Below are positions 1 through 12,029 of a stretch of DNA of 64,000 nt, one piece after another. How positions within the stretch are numbered: the stretch's first letter is position 1; every line of letters begins with the position of its first letter. The notes below the pieces were generated by a model. That model did no database searches and was not told where the DNA came from. It saw nothing but the letters and a program-made list of their open reading frames with translations. Source of the stretch: Stenopsyche tienmushanensis (Eukaryota > Arthropoda > Insecta > Trichoptera > Stenopsychidae); contig WACJ01000322.1 in NCBI GenBank assembly GCA_008973525.1, forward strand, positions 248,001 through 312,000, in the 5' to 3' direction. Position numbers and translations under genes: made by a program.

Positions 1-630
1 ATATTTGTCATATAATAAGAATTCTTGAATGTATTTGACACTCTCGATTTACGCGGTGATATGCGAATTTACCGTGTAAACCGATGGATAACGGCTTATA
101 TCAGTTTTTGTGTAAGTAGAATTAAATATGGATTCATTCAAGAGCAGAATTAATATTTCATCCTGTGTTGCAAAATTTCTGAGTCGGAAAATAACGACTT
201 TAATATCAAGGAATATTTTCTTCGTTGTGTTATTTTCAATAGTATTTTGCAATGGATTTGTGATAGAAAATTAGTAATATAACGTGATTCAAAATGCAAA
301 TTTAAAATATACATCTATTTTCAATGTACGTAATATCAATATATAGACCCATATAAGACTTGTCTCGTTATTTAATAGCCACATCTTGTATGAAAATTTC
401 ATATTTACTATATCATAATACTCATCCATATGGAAACTATGGTTTAGTTTTGGTTTTTGACAAGTTAATTCTGTATCAAATAATAGATAAATTATCGTTC
501 ATTATCCTTTATCTTTTTCTGCAATTTTGGCATCTAATTTAATCTAATCTGATTATTGGACGTCATTCATATTGTCGTAATTGCAATCAATATAATAGAA
601 AATTTAAGGAATGATGAAACAATTCTGCTT

Positions 631-746
631 AACACATCACTCAATACGTTCGTAGGATTTTTTAATTTTAAACTCTTCTTCTTCATTTGGGGTTGTTTTT
701 TCGTAACTTATTTTTTAAAAAATCCTACGAACTTATTGAGTGATAT
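631..746. mobile_element. Family M palindromic MITE, copy 1
   Basis: The left end is AACACATCACTCAATACGTT followed by CGTAGGATTTTTT. The right end is AAAAATCCTACGAACTTATT then GAGTGAT. The terminal inverted repeats are about 30 bp around a short T-rich middle. No coding content. Confidence 0.75.
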
Positions 747-2397
747 TTTATGCCTGGATTTGATAAAAACATTTATATTAGCGTCTTTTAATCAATCCAT
801 GAATCATAAATTAGTTTCTTTCGATTCGATGGTCTATTTATCGGATGAATACCTCCCAAAAAAATCATATCTAGATCTTAAATCATATTAGATATGCAAA
901 ACTTGAAGATAAACAAATTGATTTGATACTCTGTTTGAATTTAAATTGCATTCATCATTTAAACTTGTTCCCTAATTAAACTGTTGTGGACACCCCACAA
1001 TTAATTAATAAACACATGTTTTTGAGTAATGTATCTTCATGGCTCAATCCCGCCCCTTCGATAATCCCCCAACCATTACCGTTAATGACATTGTCGCTGG
1101 ACATTGGAGATTTGAGTCCCACTTCTTGCATTTATTCGATACGCTGGAATGCTGAATTTTCGGGAGATTATACTTTGTAAACACGGTGCTATTATAGGGC
1201 ATTATGCGGTCGTGAAGGCTTATGAAAGACGAGGTTAGCTATTGAGTGAAGACGCGTGCGTACAAAATGAATGAAAAGAATGAAGAGATATAAGTGTTAT
1301 TTTTTCCACTATAATATTTCTAAAGGCATCGTTCTTTATTTTTATGGTGATCAGTACGTCTGATACAATGAGGAGAGACCGCGTGGATAAATTCTCGGAA
1401 AATCTTTTATACCTCCTCGTAATTCTTTGTGTTTTTTGTCACATATAAAACGCTCGGTGCGTAGTCTTATGCCGGTGCTGTGATTATGAAATATTAAGAA
1501 GCGGAGACACAAATTAATTTACATCAGGAGGTGAACGGACTCCTCCAAGTCTTGTCCTTTCAATTAAACAATGAAAAGCCCAATAAAAAGCTTGAATATT
1601 AATATTAGATTCATCACCTCCCAAATGTTTCACTGCAGCATATACAAGCAGACTTCCATCATAAGCCCTCATAATTTGGAACATTTGGAATAAAATAAAA
1701 TATATTTGTTCCAGAATTTTCCCTAGACAAATCAGTTTTGATCGTTATAATTAAAGGAACATTGTTAAATTGGAATATATTATAAGTGAAATACCGACAT
1801 TTAAAATGGACTATAGATGCTATTTTGAAGCCAACATTATTGCATAGCTAAATAATAATTTTGGTCAGCATTCTTTGAAAAGTAGGCTTTATAACGATGC
1901 CAAAAATGATAAATTTGATCAATTGGTTCAAGAAAAAGTCGCATTTTGAAGTAGTGAATTGAAAAATTTCGGCTCATTTTCAATAGGTTTTAGCGTTTGT
2001 GTTATCACCATAATTTAAGATGCGAGTGAGTAGCAAAATTAAAATATAATTGTGTACTTTGATAGTTTTCAGTATCAAATACCGAAAATAAGTTTGAATA
2101 ATGGTTTTCAGACAATATCAATGGAATTTCATTTCAATTATGAAAGAAATTCTGTTTTTATTTAAGAATTTTTTCCTATAGTGTTTGCATCGTCTTTTAC
2201 AAATTAAACACATACAAATTTTGTATGGATGTCTAACTTTCTGTAGCGTGATCCCTATCTCGATGTTATAGAAGGGTTGACAGTATATAATAATATAATT
2301 TATTTAAAAAAAGGATGTTGATTTGATACTAATTGGTTGGATGTTTGGGAGCCCCAACCTAAAATATTTAACACCAGGAAACAAATTAAAATCTAGA

Positions 2398-2790
2398 AGT
2401 CCCAGTCTGGGTATTTGTTATGAAATATATAGAAAGAGATAACCCGAACAAAATACATAATAATGATTTATGATTGTAAGCTGGAATTTGGTTTGATAAC
2501 AATATTATCTCAAGTTTTGATTTATCAGGACAATTAACAAGATGAAAAGTAAAGATTACAATAAATTCTACATTAGAATGGTGAAAGTTTCATATTATAT
2601 TAAGTATAATATTAAGCGTAAGACCTGTATTGAACCGATATTTTCGAATTGGTCCAGTTCTGATTTTCCGGCAAAAATAACGGTTTTACCGGTTGTCAGT
2701 GTTTGGTTCAGTTCCTGTTCCCTAATATATAAACTCCATTTCAACTCCCATAATAAGTATTATTTCGATTTTAATTATATACGTTTTCTT
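2398..2790 (+). repeat. Repeat E (old GGTTCAGTTC-type repeat), copy 1
   Basis: It has AGTCCCAGTCTGGGTATTTG, AAGCTGGAATTTGGTTTGAT, then a tail of TTTTCCGGCAAAAATAACGG and GGTTCAGTTCCTGTTCC. The first part is the reverse complement of blocks at 5713-5870 and 53584-53740. Class unknown. Confidence 0.45.
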
Positions 2791-2825
2791 TAGGAGTTAA
2801 TCGCCTCAATATTTGGCATTACACG

Positions 2826-3298
2826 TAGGTTTGTTTTTATGCGATAGATATGTTCCACGGCGAGTCGCATATAAAAAAAATCGCATAAAAAAATAACTAC
2901 ATAGTAAACTAAGGGATAATTTTAAAAACCGCATAACTTCAAATCAATGTGATAGAATGTACCAAAAATCGCATAAAAAAAGTTTATAAAAAATTAACAC
3001 AACACAATTCATATTTATCTTAAAATTGCTTTATTTAAGTTTATTTTACTCGATAATCGTACAAATGCAATTCTTAAGCTCTTGAGATGAGTTTCCAGAT
3101 TTAAAAACATTTCCGTTCGTTCATCGTCCTATATAAACTCAAATTATAACGGTCGTAACTTGCACTAGTGCTAATTTTAGATTTTTTTTTAATGCGTATT
3201 CGCATAAAAAAAAATTTTTCTGTATAGAAAAATGAGGGATAGGTTTCATTACTTTTGAAAACCGCATAACTTCAAATTCGCATTAAAACAGACCCAAT
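2826..3298 (+). mobile_element. Family K MITE, copy 1
   Basis: The left end is degenerate (TAGGTTTGTTTTTATGCGAT). The right end is TTCGCATTAAAACAGACCCA. The GCATAACTTCAAAT subterminal motif occurs near both ends, and the interior CTCGATAATCGTACAAATGC is shared, inverted, with copy 3. No coding content. Confidence 0.7.
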
Positions 3299-3851
3299 TG
3301 TTGATTTTAAATATTTGTCATCATGTTTGTGTCATTCTAATGATGATCGTCCGAGTTTAAAGGTCGAAACTGGTCACTCGCACGTTTCACTGGAGCATTT
3401 ATAGGCAGACTTCAATCAAAGCTCGATTGGTTTTAATGAAGTGAGCTTTCCGGAGTTCGAATATCGCAGGCACTTAAACTCCGATTGAAATGAACACTCG
3501 AATGTTTCCTCTCTTTTGTACGAGCCGTTTAATCGGTCACAACCACATTTCGGGATTATTGTTGTCCCAGTTGGCGAGGCTTTGTCGGCATCGTTGCTTC
3601 TTCTCAAAGGGTGAGCGAGACGATTTTATAGCCCGCGTCCACGAGCGCGTTTATAAGAGCATAAAGTGCCTTTTGTACAAGAAACACGTGTTTTGCTAGG
3701 AATCAAAGAGGAACGAACGCCCCGAAACAACAAACACGGTTTGATGATTTACTTAACATATGGGATTTTTTTATTACTTCGTACGATCAATCGGAGGAGC
3801 GCTAAGCGGGGCGACTCGCGAAGAGCAGCTCGAATTTATATAGCGTTTTCA

Positions 3852-3885
3852 TACTAATCGATTTGTTTTCTTGTTTCAGGTATGT
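3852..3885 (+). promoter_or_regulatory. Candidate recursive splice site (ratchet point) RP1: 3' splice site abutting a 5' splice site
   Basis: A near-ideal acceptor (TTTGTTTTCTTGTTTCAG, AG at 3878-3879) is directly followed by the donor GTATGT (3880-3885). A branch-point-like TACTAAT lies at 3852-3858, about 20 bases before the AG. Known recursive splice sites of long insect introns have this structure, a pyrimidine tract, CAG and GTRAGT/GTATGT with no exon between. Splicing an upstream exon to 3880 would rebuild a donor for a second step, 31.0 kb ahead of the ARID exon. The strand matches the ARID exon. It lies in a GC-richer, repeat-poor block. The alternative is an ordinary 34-base micro-exon. 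Confidence 0.6.
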
Positions 3886-3913
3886 ACACACACAAATTGC
3901 CTCAAGTGAACGG
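3880..3913 (+). other. Candidate recursive-splicing exon (RS-exon) after RP1, 34 bases, ending at donor GTAAGC
   Basis: A second donor, CGG|GTAAGC (GT at 3914), lies 34 bases after the RP1 acceptor, so the acceptor plus this donor would define a small exon. In recursive splicing such an exon helps recognise the site and is then skipped through the regenerated donor at its start. Its length is not divisible by three, so inclusion would shift the reading frame. One frame reads MYTHKLPQVNG, which I do not recognise. A real micro-exon cannot be excluded. Confidence 0.45.
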
Positions 3914-5052
3914 GTAAGCGAAACATGTATACATTTTCCAACGTCGAAAAAATGTCCACGAAAGAGCGTATAGCGGGGTTTTATCGCTTCGGACGTTGGG
4001 ACGAGTACGCGTTTACGACGCAATAATTCAGCTCTCGTATGGGGAATCAAAGGCTTTATGAGCCAAATCAAACAATTTTAGTGTGCGACCATTGCTTTAC
4101 AATGGCGGTCGTCATTCAGCTGCAGAATATTTAATGTTTCAATTTTCATCGGTTCGCATGCATAATTATATAAACAATCGACCATTTAGGCGAATCGATG
4201 CATGTTAACTAATTCCGACTATTACTGCATCCATGCATTTATTTCTCACGAATATCATGATTTCTCTCAGTAGTGTTGAACAAACGCGTCGGATATTTTT
4301 ACGCTTTCTCCCATTCGTTTGTGCAAACCAAGGCTGAAAATTGAGCGCTTTGGATGCCCAATATTCTTGTTTTCCAATGCCATAATATGTTGGAACATCT
4401 CATTTGGATGAGCATTTTTTAAAAATATCTTCGTACCGTATAAAATTGCCGAATGCACAATGAAACGTATTGTACCAAAATGATTTATTCTGAAAACCCA
4501 CGCACAGCTACAATACAAAACCATTTGAAATCGTCCAATAATAAGCAATTAATGACTTTTTCTTCAATAGTTATGGATTTTATGATCGCACTTCATGATA
4601 AATCTTATCGCTTCTTAGGCAACAATTCTGATTTCTAATGGCAATGTGTGATATTACATTAGAAATTTTAAATTTCCCAATAAAGCACTTTTATTCATAG
4701 ATTTTCTATGATCTTCTTCCAACAATTACATAATTTTTAGACACTATTCTTAATAAGTTTGTATTTCTCTTATTTGAAAAGAGTGCTTATAGATCTTCAC
4801 TTTTTGATGAAGATGGATCATTTACAATAGCCAATTTCAACAGTTCTATATAAGATATAGTTCAGGATTACAGTCATTTCAATATCTATTCAATGTTCTA
4901 CTCAGAAGACCCATTTATATATTAACTAATTCATTCGTTTGCTATTAAAAGTAGTACAAATAAAAGAAAATACGAAGATTGGCTGAAAACTAAAAAACTA
5001 CGCGTACAAAAACCAAAAGCAAGATCAGGCAAAAAGCTTGAAAGTCACATAT

Positions 5053-5300
5053 TTATTTTTCAATATAGTCACCGTTAAGGCTAACATATTTCTGCCAAAG
5101 TATAACAAGTGTTTCCATTCCGTCACTGAAAATTTCCTCCGACTTTTCTCGAATTATGGCTTTTCCAGGCTCGCAATCAGAAATTTTACTAGCCACCTAT
5201 TTACAATAGATCTATCAATAGCATTGTCACCATAAACAGCCTTTGAACGACGCTGAATATCAATTGGAGCTAATTTTTCAGCAGTTTAAAATTCGATAAC
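5053..5300 (-). pseudogene. Mariner-type transposase relic with N- and C-terminal ends joined by an internal deletion
   Basis: On the minus strand, 5300 downward reads VIEF, an in-frame stop, then TAEKLAPIDIQRRSKAVYGD and AIDRSIVNRW, the N-terminal helix-turn-helix of a mariner transposase. After ASLEKP and a stop it passes directly to SEEIFSDGMETLVILWQKYV and then LNGDYIEK with a TAA at 5053-5055, the conserved C-terminus of the same family. The whole catalytic DD(D) core, about 200 residues, is missing between them. The remainder is about 80 codons with two in-frame stops. Terminal repeats were not clearly seen around it. Confidence 0.82.
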
Positions 5301-5712
5301 ACTATGCTGTTTAGCTCGCGTAGAACACATCTTCATACTTCTCTTTTTGGAAATATAACGGATAAATCTAACGAACTCAAATTGAGAAAGAATTTTACTT
5401 CCATATGTCACCTGGTACGTTTCTGAAGATCATTTCATTCGCGGGCTACAAGCATGTGTTCATTAATTTTCAGCCTACCCTCATAATTGGAGATACGTCA
5501 AAGGGTGTGAATTCATTCTCAAATTCGCAATGATAATATGTACAAGGACGAGGATATACCTAAGTGTCTCTTTAGTATATTTCCTAGACCAGCATCGTCC
5601 TTCCGAGGAAAGAATGGATTATATTCCATGTATGTACCCTTCAAAAAAACTTTATCGGTTTTATACACGTCTTATGCGAAAGAGAATTTGATTGTTTTTT
5701 TGTGTTGATTTT

Positions 5713-5870
5713 ATTATCCTGTTAAATCAATACTTCAGATGATATCAACCCAAATGCCAGCTTTCAATCTTGAGTCATTATTGTGTATTTTGTATAGGTC
5801 TATATTTGCAGTATGTACCCAGACTGGGACTCCAAAGCTTCCATCTAATAAGCATCAAGTCAATATCCTT
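5713..5870 (-). repeat. Repeat E, copy 2, partial
   Basis: ATCCTGTTAAATCAATACTT, AATGCCAGCTTTCAATCTTG and GTACCCAGACTGGGACTCC correspond, inverted, to 2398-2540. Confidence 0.45.
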
Positions 5871-6439
5871 TTGTTAAATCAATTATATCATTGTATACGC
5901 CTAGTTCTAATTATAAAACCTTTGCACATTTTTTAATATTACATTTATCGCCTATGTAATAGTGCCCAAATTATAGACATCGAAAACATCAATATTTTTC
6001 TCGAAACTAAAATCATAACTGCACCGATATAAATGTTTGATTCAATATATTTCGATGATTTGAGATTTGGGTATGGGAAGACTTTCATAATTGAAAATGC
6101 ACCTTTCCAATTCGATGACGTAAAAACAATATAAAACACAATGGAAGATTATGTCGTTATCGTTGTGTAATTCTTTGGCTACCATTTTCCGTATGTACCA
6201 ATTTGGGTAGCGCATCCGTAGTTTTGTTCTCATCGTATTCCATCACATGTCCATGGATGCATTCTGCATAGTCAATATTGAGCTATATATCTTGACAGTA
6301 GTATAATTTTAAGGCAGTATGCCTGCATTAATTTACGTTATCTACAATTCCCGACGTGTGTGTTTGAACGATTGCGGGTACGGCTCTTGCATGGTATATT
6401 TTTAAGTGTTCGGTTATTATGAGTCTAAATTGTTTTGAT

Positions 6440-7010
6440 TGAATTTAAGTGATAGTCTGCAATTTCGACACGTATGCCTCGCTTTGCGGAAGCAAATTTG
6501 CAGAACGCATGGTTACCCCAGCTCGTTTATTAGCGCTGCGATATTTGTTTCCTTCGTGAGATTGTGTAATGCAAGCTAAATTAGCATAAGTATTGTGGGG
6601 CAATATGCAGGTTACACGAAGATTACCGACTTGCATCTCGAATTGTATTTATTACAAATCGCTCATGAGCGATATCCGATATTAAAACAATGCAATTTAG
6701 AAAGTCGAGGTACTATTATTAATTTGAAAGCTGCGCGTTTGTTGGACGGACGCGTTTGATCGACAAGGAATCTCAATAGGACCGACAGCAGCCGGCGGCG
6801 GAATAATATTTAGGCGTATTTTTTCATTTAATAATCATTCGTTTCCGCTTTTATTTCGGCATTAAATCGCTATTCTAAAACAATATTAATATAGCGCCCT
6901 CTTAATATGCGCGCCCACAGACGCTTGTATATTTTGTTAGCGCATCCAGATCTCTTTGTTCTGGAGATCGGGACGAGCACGATCAATCGTGCACGCGACG
7001 ATTGTTGATC
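6440..7010. other. GC-richer, apparently single-copy island
   Basis: It contains CCGACAGCAGCCGGCGGCGG and a run of CG-containing words with no match to other parts of the window. No protein is recognised. Candidate regulatory DNA only. Confidence 0.25.
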
Positions 7011-7311
7011 TTAAAGATAGCTAATTTATTGGCGAGTTTTATGGAACATTTTTTTTGACGTTTTCCGGTTAAATGGCTACAATTTATACAAAATATGCTT
7101 CCAAAGACGCTCATATTCGAACGTAAACCATCAAATTTCTTGGAATGATGAAGCCCACCCTGCCATTTATGACTTCTAAATAGACATGTCAAATTTTTTC
7201 GAGAAATACATCCATAACACCTAACTCAAACCTCTTCAAATTATCAACATTGAAATGTCGGAAAAATACACCCATTTTTACCCCCTCCCGGAAATGCAAA
7301 TTGTTGCAAGT

Positions 7312-7860
7312 ATGTTTTAAAATAATATACAAAATAGTCCCAAAAATACCCGACCCAACGTATAGATGGCGGTTATCGTTTAAAAAAATACTATTATAGA
7401 AAATATCTAGACGCTACGTTGCTTCCGTAATTGTACAGATCATAGAAAATGCCGCAAAACTCCCTAAAAGGGGACGGAATGGCTACAGGCTTTGTAAGTC
7501 CGATCGGTCCGCTTTTCGAACCGCTGATATGACGAATGAGCGCCTTCTACAGAATGATTACAAGTTCTCATTATGAAACGAAGTTGTCTGAAGAAGACTG
7601 ATTGGGTGGGTTTAAATTTTACAATTGGTCGAAAATATTATTGTCTTTATTTTATTGCGGGCTTATGCCGCCTGGGTTGGCCCAATGTTTAAGCGATGAA
7701 GAAGAAAATAGAGATTAGACAACATAGTATATATTATAAAAACGGACAGTTTAGTTCATGTTAAGTAAAATAAAAACCATGTGCAGCTCTCGACTGGTAT
7801 TCTGCATTTTGCGCCCTAATCTCACTTTTCGCCTCGTTCAGCCCAATTTGCCATATCGCG
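7312..7860 (+). repeat. Repeat H (hAT-like, non-autonomous), copy 1
   Basis: It contains CAGATCATAGAAAATGCCGC, AAAAGGGGACGGAATGGCTA, CCGCTTTTCGAACCGCTGAT and, near its end, ATAAAAACCATGTGCAGCTC and GCATTTTGCGCCCTAATCTC. It aligns with 56611-57216. About 170 bases (around 7563-7735) are extra here. Confidence 0.6.
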
Positions 7861-8669
7861 CCTATACAAGTTTCAGTTCAAAAATATAAAATAAACCTTT
7901 AATTATATTATTTTCACTATAACTATGAAAAATTTTACACATTAATGTATACTAATAATATAATGTAACTTTGTGCTCAAAAATTAATTCAAACGACATG
8001 ATGAATGCTGCACTCGATTTAGTTGAAGCTAAGCTAAAAACGCAAATTCCAGATATTACTCAGAGAATGTTATTGTGTAAAACTTGCCATAATTAATTAC
8101 AAGAGCCTAAGGATCTCGTTGGAGGCTGATATTATTTACATAACATTCACGATGCAGGCTGAATGTAAATCTACGATGAACATTGTGCAAATTAATAGAT
8201 CTTAAATAAGTTTTAATGCATAACTCAAAGGTTTATTTCATATTATTCCCAATGATTGATTTATATCAATAATTAATTTCAAAATTTAATATATCACGCG
8301 TTAAAGAGATCAAAGGGTGCATTTGTGGTCTATGGAAAATTAGGGGGGCGTTGAAGACCAACTTTCGCCCCCCGGACAATATTTGAAATGATGTGCTGAA
8401 TAGTTTAGTTAACACAAAAATGAATGACATTTACTTTTTTATACTGTCGTTAACTATACAATATTATGTATATAACGGGCCGGATGTGGCCCGCGGGCCG
8501 GTTGTTATCCTTTTGATTTAAATTATTGATTTTAAGAACGGGAATCGGTGATTTCATTCAATGAAATGCCAAAAATATTTAGAACTTCAGTCATGATTGC
8601 AAATTTAAATAGAAAATCATCAGCGTTGATTAAAAATTTGATTGAAAAAAGTGGGCGATTGATTTTTTT

Positions 8670-9240
8670 TAAATTATGGGCGTCTCGTGGAATTCCTATA
8701 GATTTATAGGAAGGAGATTATGCCGTCCTGGAAGATTCAGTTCCAGCACGGAACAATTTGCGAAAATTGCGAGCGTATCCGCCGCAGCGTCCGAGTTCGA
8801 TTCATCTTCATCTCGTTTAAATTGCACTCTGAAGTTTCGTTTAAAGCCCTGCACATATTAAGAAAGAGCTATTAACCCATAATTCTCGGCTAATATCGTA
8901 TTTAAGGGCGGATTGCATTACCATTACGACTTCAAATAAATGCCAGAGCGGACTTAATTATTTGCGTACCGGCGTCTATTGAAACGCCATCGACGTCCAT
9001 AGACTCGGACTACGACAATGTTGCTTTAGAGATGTTCATCGTGGAGATCCTCTGCAGAAGTCCATGTATCATTTTTGCTGGCAAGTGAGGGAAACGATGC
9101 GTATTGTGCTTTTGTAATTAGGCTTGCGAGGAGGGAGAGTGTCGGTGTCCGCCTCGCTAATTACATGGCGGCCAAACATGAATCATTCACCTTCGTAATA
9201 TCTTGTCCACCGCAGTGGTTCTCATTCTCATACATGAATG
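8670..9240. other. GC-richer, apparently single-copy island
   Basis: It includes CGCTAATTACATGGCGGCC, with a homeodomain-type TAATTA core. The 61-codon frame at 8676-8861 lacks splice context or known motifs. Just upstream (8478-8510) GGGCCGGATGTGGCCCGCGG looks like a hAT-type terminal scrap. Confidence 0.3.
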
Positions 9241-9879
9241 ATTAATAAAAAATTAAAAGTCTTTAACCCCCAAGAAAAGTTGATTTTAAGCCAAAGGATA
9301 AAGCTGCGTATTGTGTAATATATAATAAAATAGGCAATATGGCGCGGCGTATGCGCATGTCTATGATGTGTGCAACAGATACAATGCAAACTATTCTTTC
9401 TCTCTTTCCGATCAATTGCCGTTCAAGTTTGGCAAATTGGATTAACGTATTTACACATACACAATTTTTATTTAAAAAATTATGCTGCATTCCTTAGTAA
9501 ATATTTATGTGAAATTTGAGCAAATGTGTTGATCGTGGATATGCATTCATCGCAGAGATGTTATTGTTTCATCAGTAATGGAACTCATGGTCACCCTACG
9601 CTCGCACGCATCCTCTGCAGACATGTCTCAGACGTACCAAATAGCAACCATCGGAGGATTGATCCGCAGCAATGCATACGACGCACCCATCTATCTGCAA
9701 GGAGTGATTTGGTTTCTGGACCCTCCCACCTCATCTTCTCGGATTCAAAATAAAATAACATCGACTGTAATGGAATATGCGATGCACTCGTCAAAAATGC
9801 ACTTTCAAATTAGCAAAAAGCCCATTAAACTCATAAATATGCGCATGTTCGGGATGTCGAATATTTAATCGTTTTTATT

Positions 9880-10800
9880 TAAGCTATGCTCGATTTGCTT
9901 GCAAAGCGCTAATAACAAACGACACGAAGTCGGTGGACGTCAAGCTTTATTGCTCATCTCGGGGGCTTCATAATTGAGATGTCCCGAAGATGGAAGCGAA
10001 CTGCAACAACAGGGTCATTCGGACGTCCGCCTTGTCGATGGTGATTTGTTGCAATAAATTAATGCTTTAAACGATGTCCAATTGTTTATTTAATAAGTCC
10101 TCTATAACTCTGAAGCATGGAAACGGACTTTCCAGCATTATTTAGTGCCTTCTCACAGAGACTCCTCGGATGGACGGGACAGAAATTGAGTATCCATTGT
10201 CCAATTATATATTTGAGGGGAGCGAATCGGGCGGCAGGAATGTACAACATTTTTATTGCGTTTCGGCAATGCAAAGAAAGCAATCGCAACAAAGCGCGGA
10301 ATGATTAATTTACAACCATCCGAATGACTTCTTGCAAATTAGATTTTGATTGTGGCCACTTTGCGTTCGTTATTTATTTAAGCGAGAGCGTCAGAGCTGC
10401 ATCCAATCCCGCAGCATCCTCTCAAAATAGAAGCACAATCGAGAAGACGGATAAGGCAAATTGGGGGCTGATATCTCACTCCGCGTAGATTGATTGCGAA
10501 CACATGTTCGAAATTAAATAAATTATTTTAGGGGAGCCGTCCGCAGCTAGGGCTCCCTCTGGAATTTCCGATCGTCCGGGAAGCGCTTCCCGAAATTCTG
10601 CCGAGTCAAATCGACGATATCTTTCGTATTGGCTCACAAATCCGGGTGAAATAGTTGCATGCGGCGATAACGATCGCGGCCATAATTAAGAGCTCACAAC
10701 TATCAATTGCGATCCGCGGAGTAAATGAGGGGGAGGCCATCGCACACAACCTGTGGGCGGAGTGCGTCTCAAATTATGTGAACCCTTAAATTACTCACCA
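9880..10800. other. GC-richer, apparently single-copy island
   Basis: This is one of the longest stretches without repeat-family similarity, and it holds the two inverted repeats at 10532-10598. Overlapping open frames on both strands (10086-10308) reflect base composition. Confidence 0.3.
10532..10598. repeat. Two adjacent GC-rich inverted repeats
   Basis: GGGAGCC (10532-10538) pairs with GGCTCCC (10551-10557). Twenty bases later CGGGAAGCGCTTCCCG (10577-10592) is a perfect 16-base palindrome flanked by GAATTT and AAATTC arms. They sit in a GC-richer island without repeat-family similarity in the window. Confidence 0.6.
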
Positions 10801-11409
10801 GATGGCAAATGTAATCCAAAATCGTTCATTCAATAAGACGATACTCTGTTGTACTGTCGTAACGATCCGAACGACTCTTACAAATTGCATTTTTAACTAC
10901 TCTCCTCTTTATATTGCAAGTAATATGGTGGGAATAAGGCGGGTAATGAAGGGCAGGCGAGAACAATTGCCGATCCCTTTCGTATTTGAGAAGCGATCTG
11001 TAATTCTATGGCAGGTAGAAACATTGAACAAATGTTTTAAGTCAATATTAAAATATCTACCTGTAATTCATCTGAAAGATTTCACATCTAAGACCTTCAT
11101 TTTTATTATTGTCTATGTCCTTTATACAAAGATTCCCAAAACGATGTGACAATATACATATTTAGTCAGGGCATCTTCAAATAAGCATGCAGACATGCAT
11201 TTTGCAAACGTACAGCGTTAAAACAGAAGAGCGCCAGACCAAGTGTTACCATTTAAACCTGTCATAGTTTTATTATTTAACATTTTTTTGAATTTAAAAT
11301 ATTTAGACAATATAAGAAAATATGTTAAATTAATCAATGTAAATCTTAAATTTAAGGATGGAAAGCGATTTTCGATCATAATTTCGATACATATCATGAC
11401 ATGAGCATA

Positions 11410-12029
11410 TACTTGGGTCTATTTTTATGCGATATATACGTTACACGGGGAGTTGCATATAAAAAAAATTGCATAAAAAACCACTTGAATTACATAGAAA
11501 ACTGAGGGATAGGTTCCATTATTTTTAAAAATCGCATAACTTCAAATCAGTGTGATATAATGTACCAAAAATCGCATTAAAAAGTCATATAAATGAAAAC
11601 ACAATACATATTTATCTTAGAATTACTTAATTACACGATAATGGAACAAATTACATATAGTATTTTTTAACCTGTATGATAGTACGGTCACATATTTGCG
11701 AGCGAATTCCATTGGTACATAAAAAGCATTCTTACACGTTGAGCTCGGAAACGGAAAGAGACCTATCTTGCACGTTGAGTTTTGGCGAGATTATTATGCT
11801 GGTCGGAGATTGTGAATGGAAGACAGAGACGGAGAGTGTATCTTGTGTACATCGTACGATTGTTGTAAATTGTAAATTTATCGACTAATAATGATGTGTG
11901 AATGATATAATGAATCGATTCCAAGTGTATTGTTTACTTGAAGAAATTATCGAATATTGTGTGATGGATAGGTTCCATTATTTTTGAAAACCGCATAACT
12001 TCAAATTCGCATAAAAACAGACCCAAGTG
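11410..12029 (+). mobile_element. Family K MITE, copy 2 (about 620 bp)
   Basis: The inverted ends ACTTGGGTCTATTTTTATGC and GCATAAAAACAGACCCAAGT match with one difference. The interior has CGCATAACTTCAAAT twice. A middle part (about 11690-11960) not present in copy 3 may be an insertion. Confidence 0.78.

Larger units (their letters stand above)
3350..4150. other. GC-richer, repeat-poor island containing RP1
   Basis: It is less AT-rich than its neighbours, with CpG-containing words (GGCATCGTTGCTTC, CCCGCGTCCACGAGCGCG), and matches no repeat family in the window. The short open frames (3490-3699, 3802-4071) have no recognisable domain. Possibly conserved noncoding DNA. Confidence 0.35.

Noticed and set aside
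10802..11149. 115-codon open frame on the + strand
   Set aside because: No known motif or splice sites; length is within what chance gives in 64 kb of six frames.
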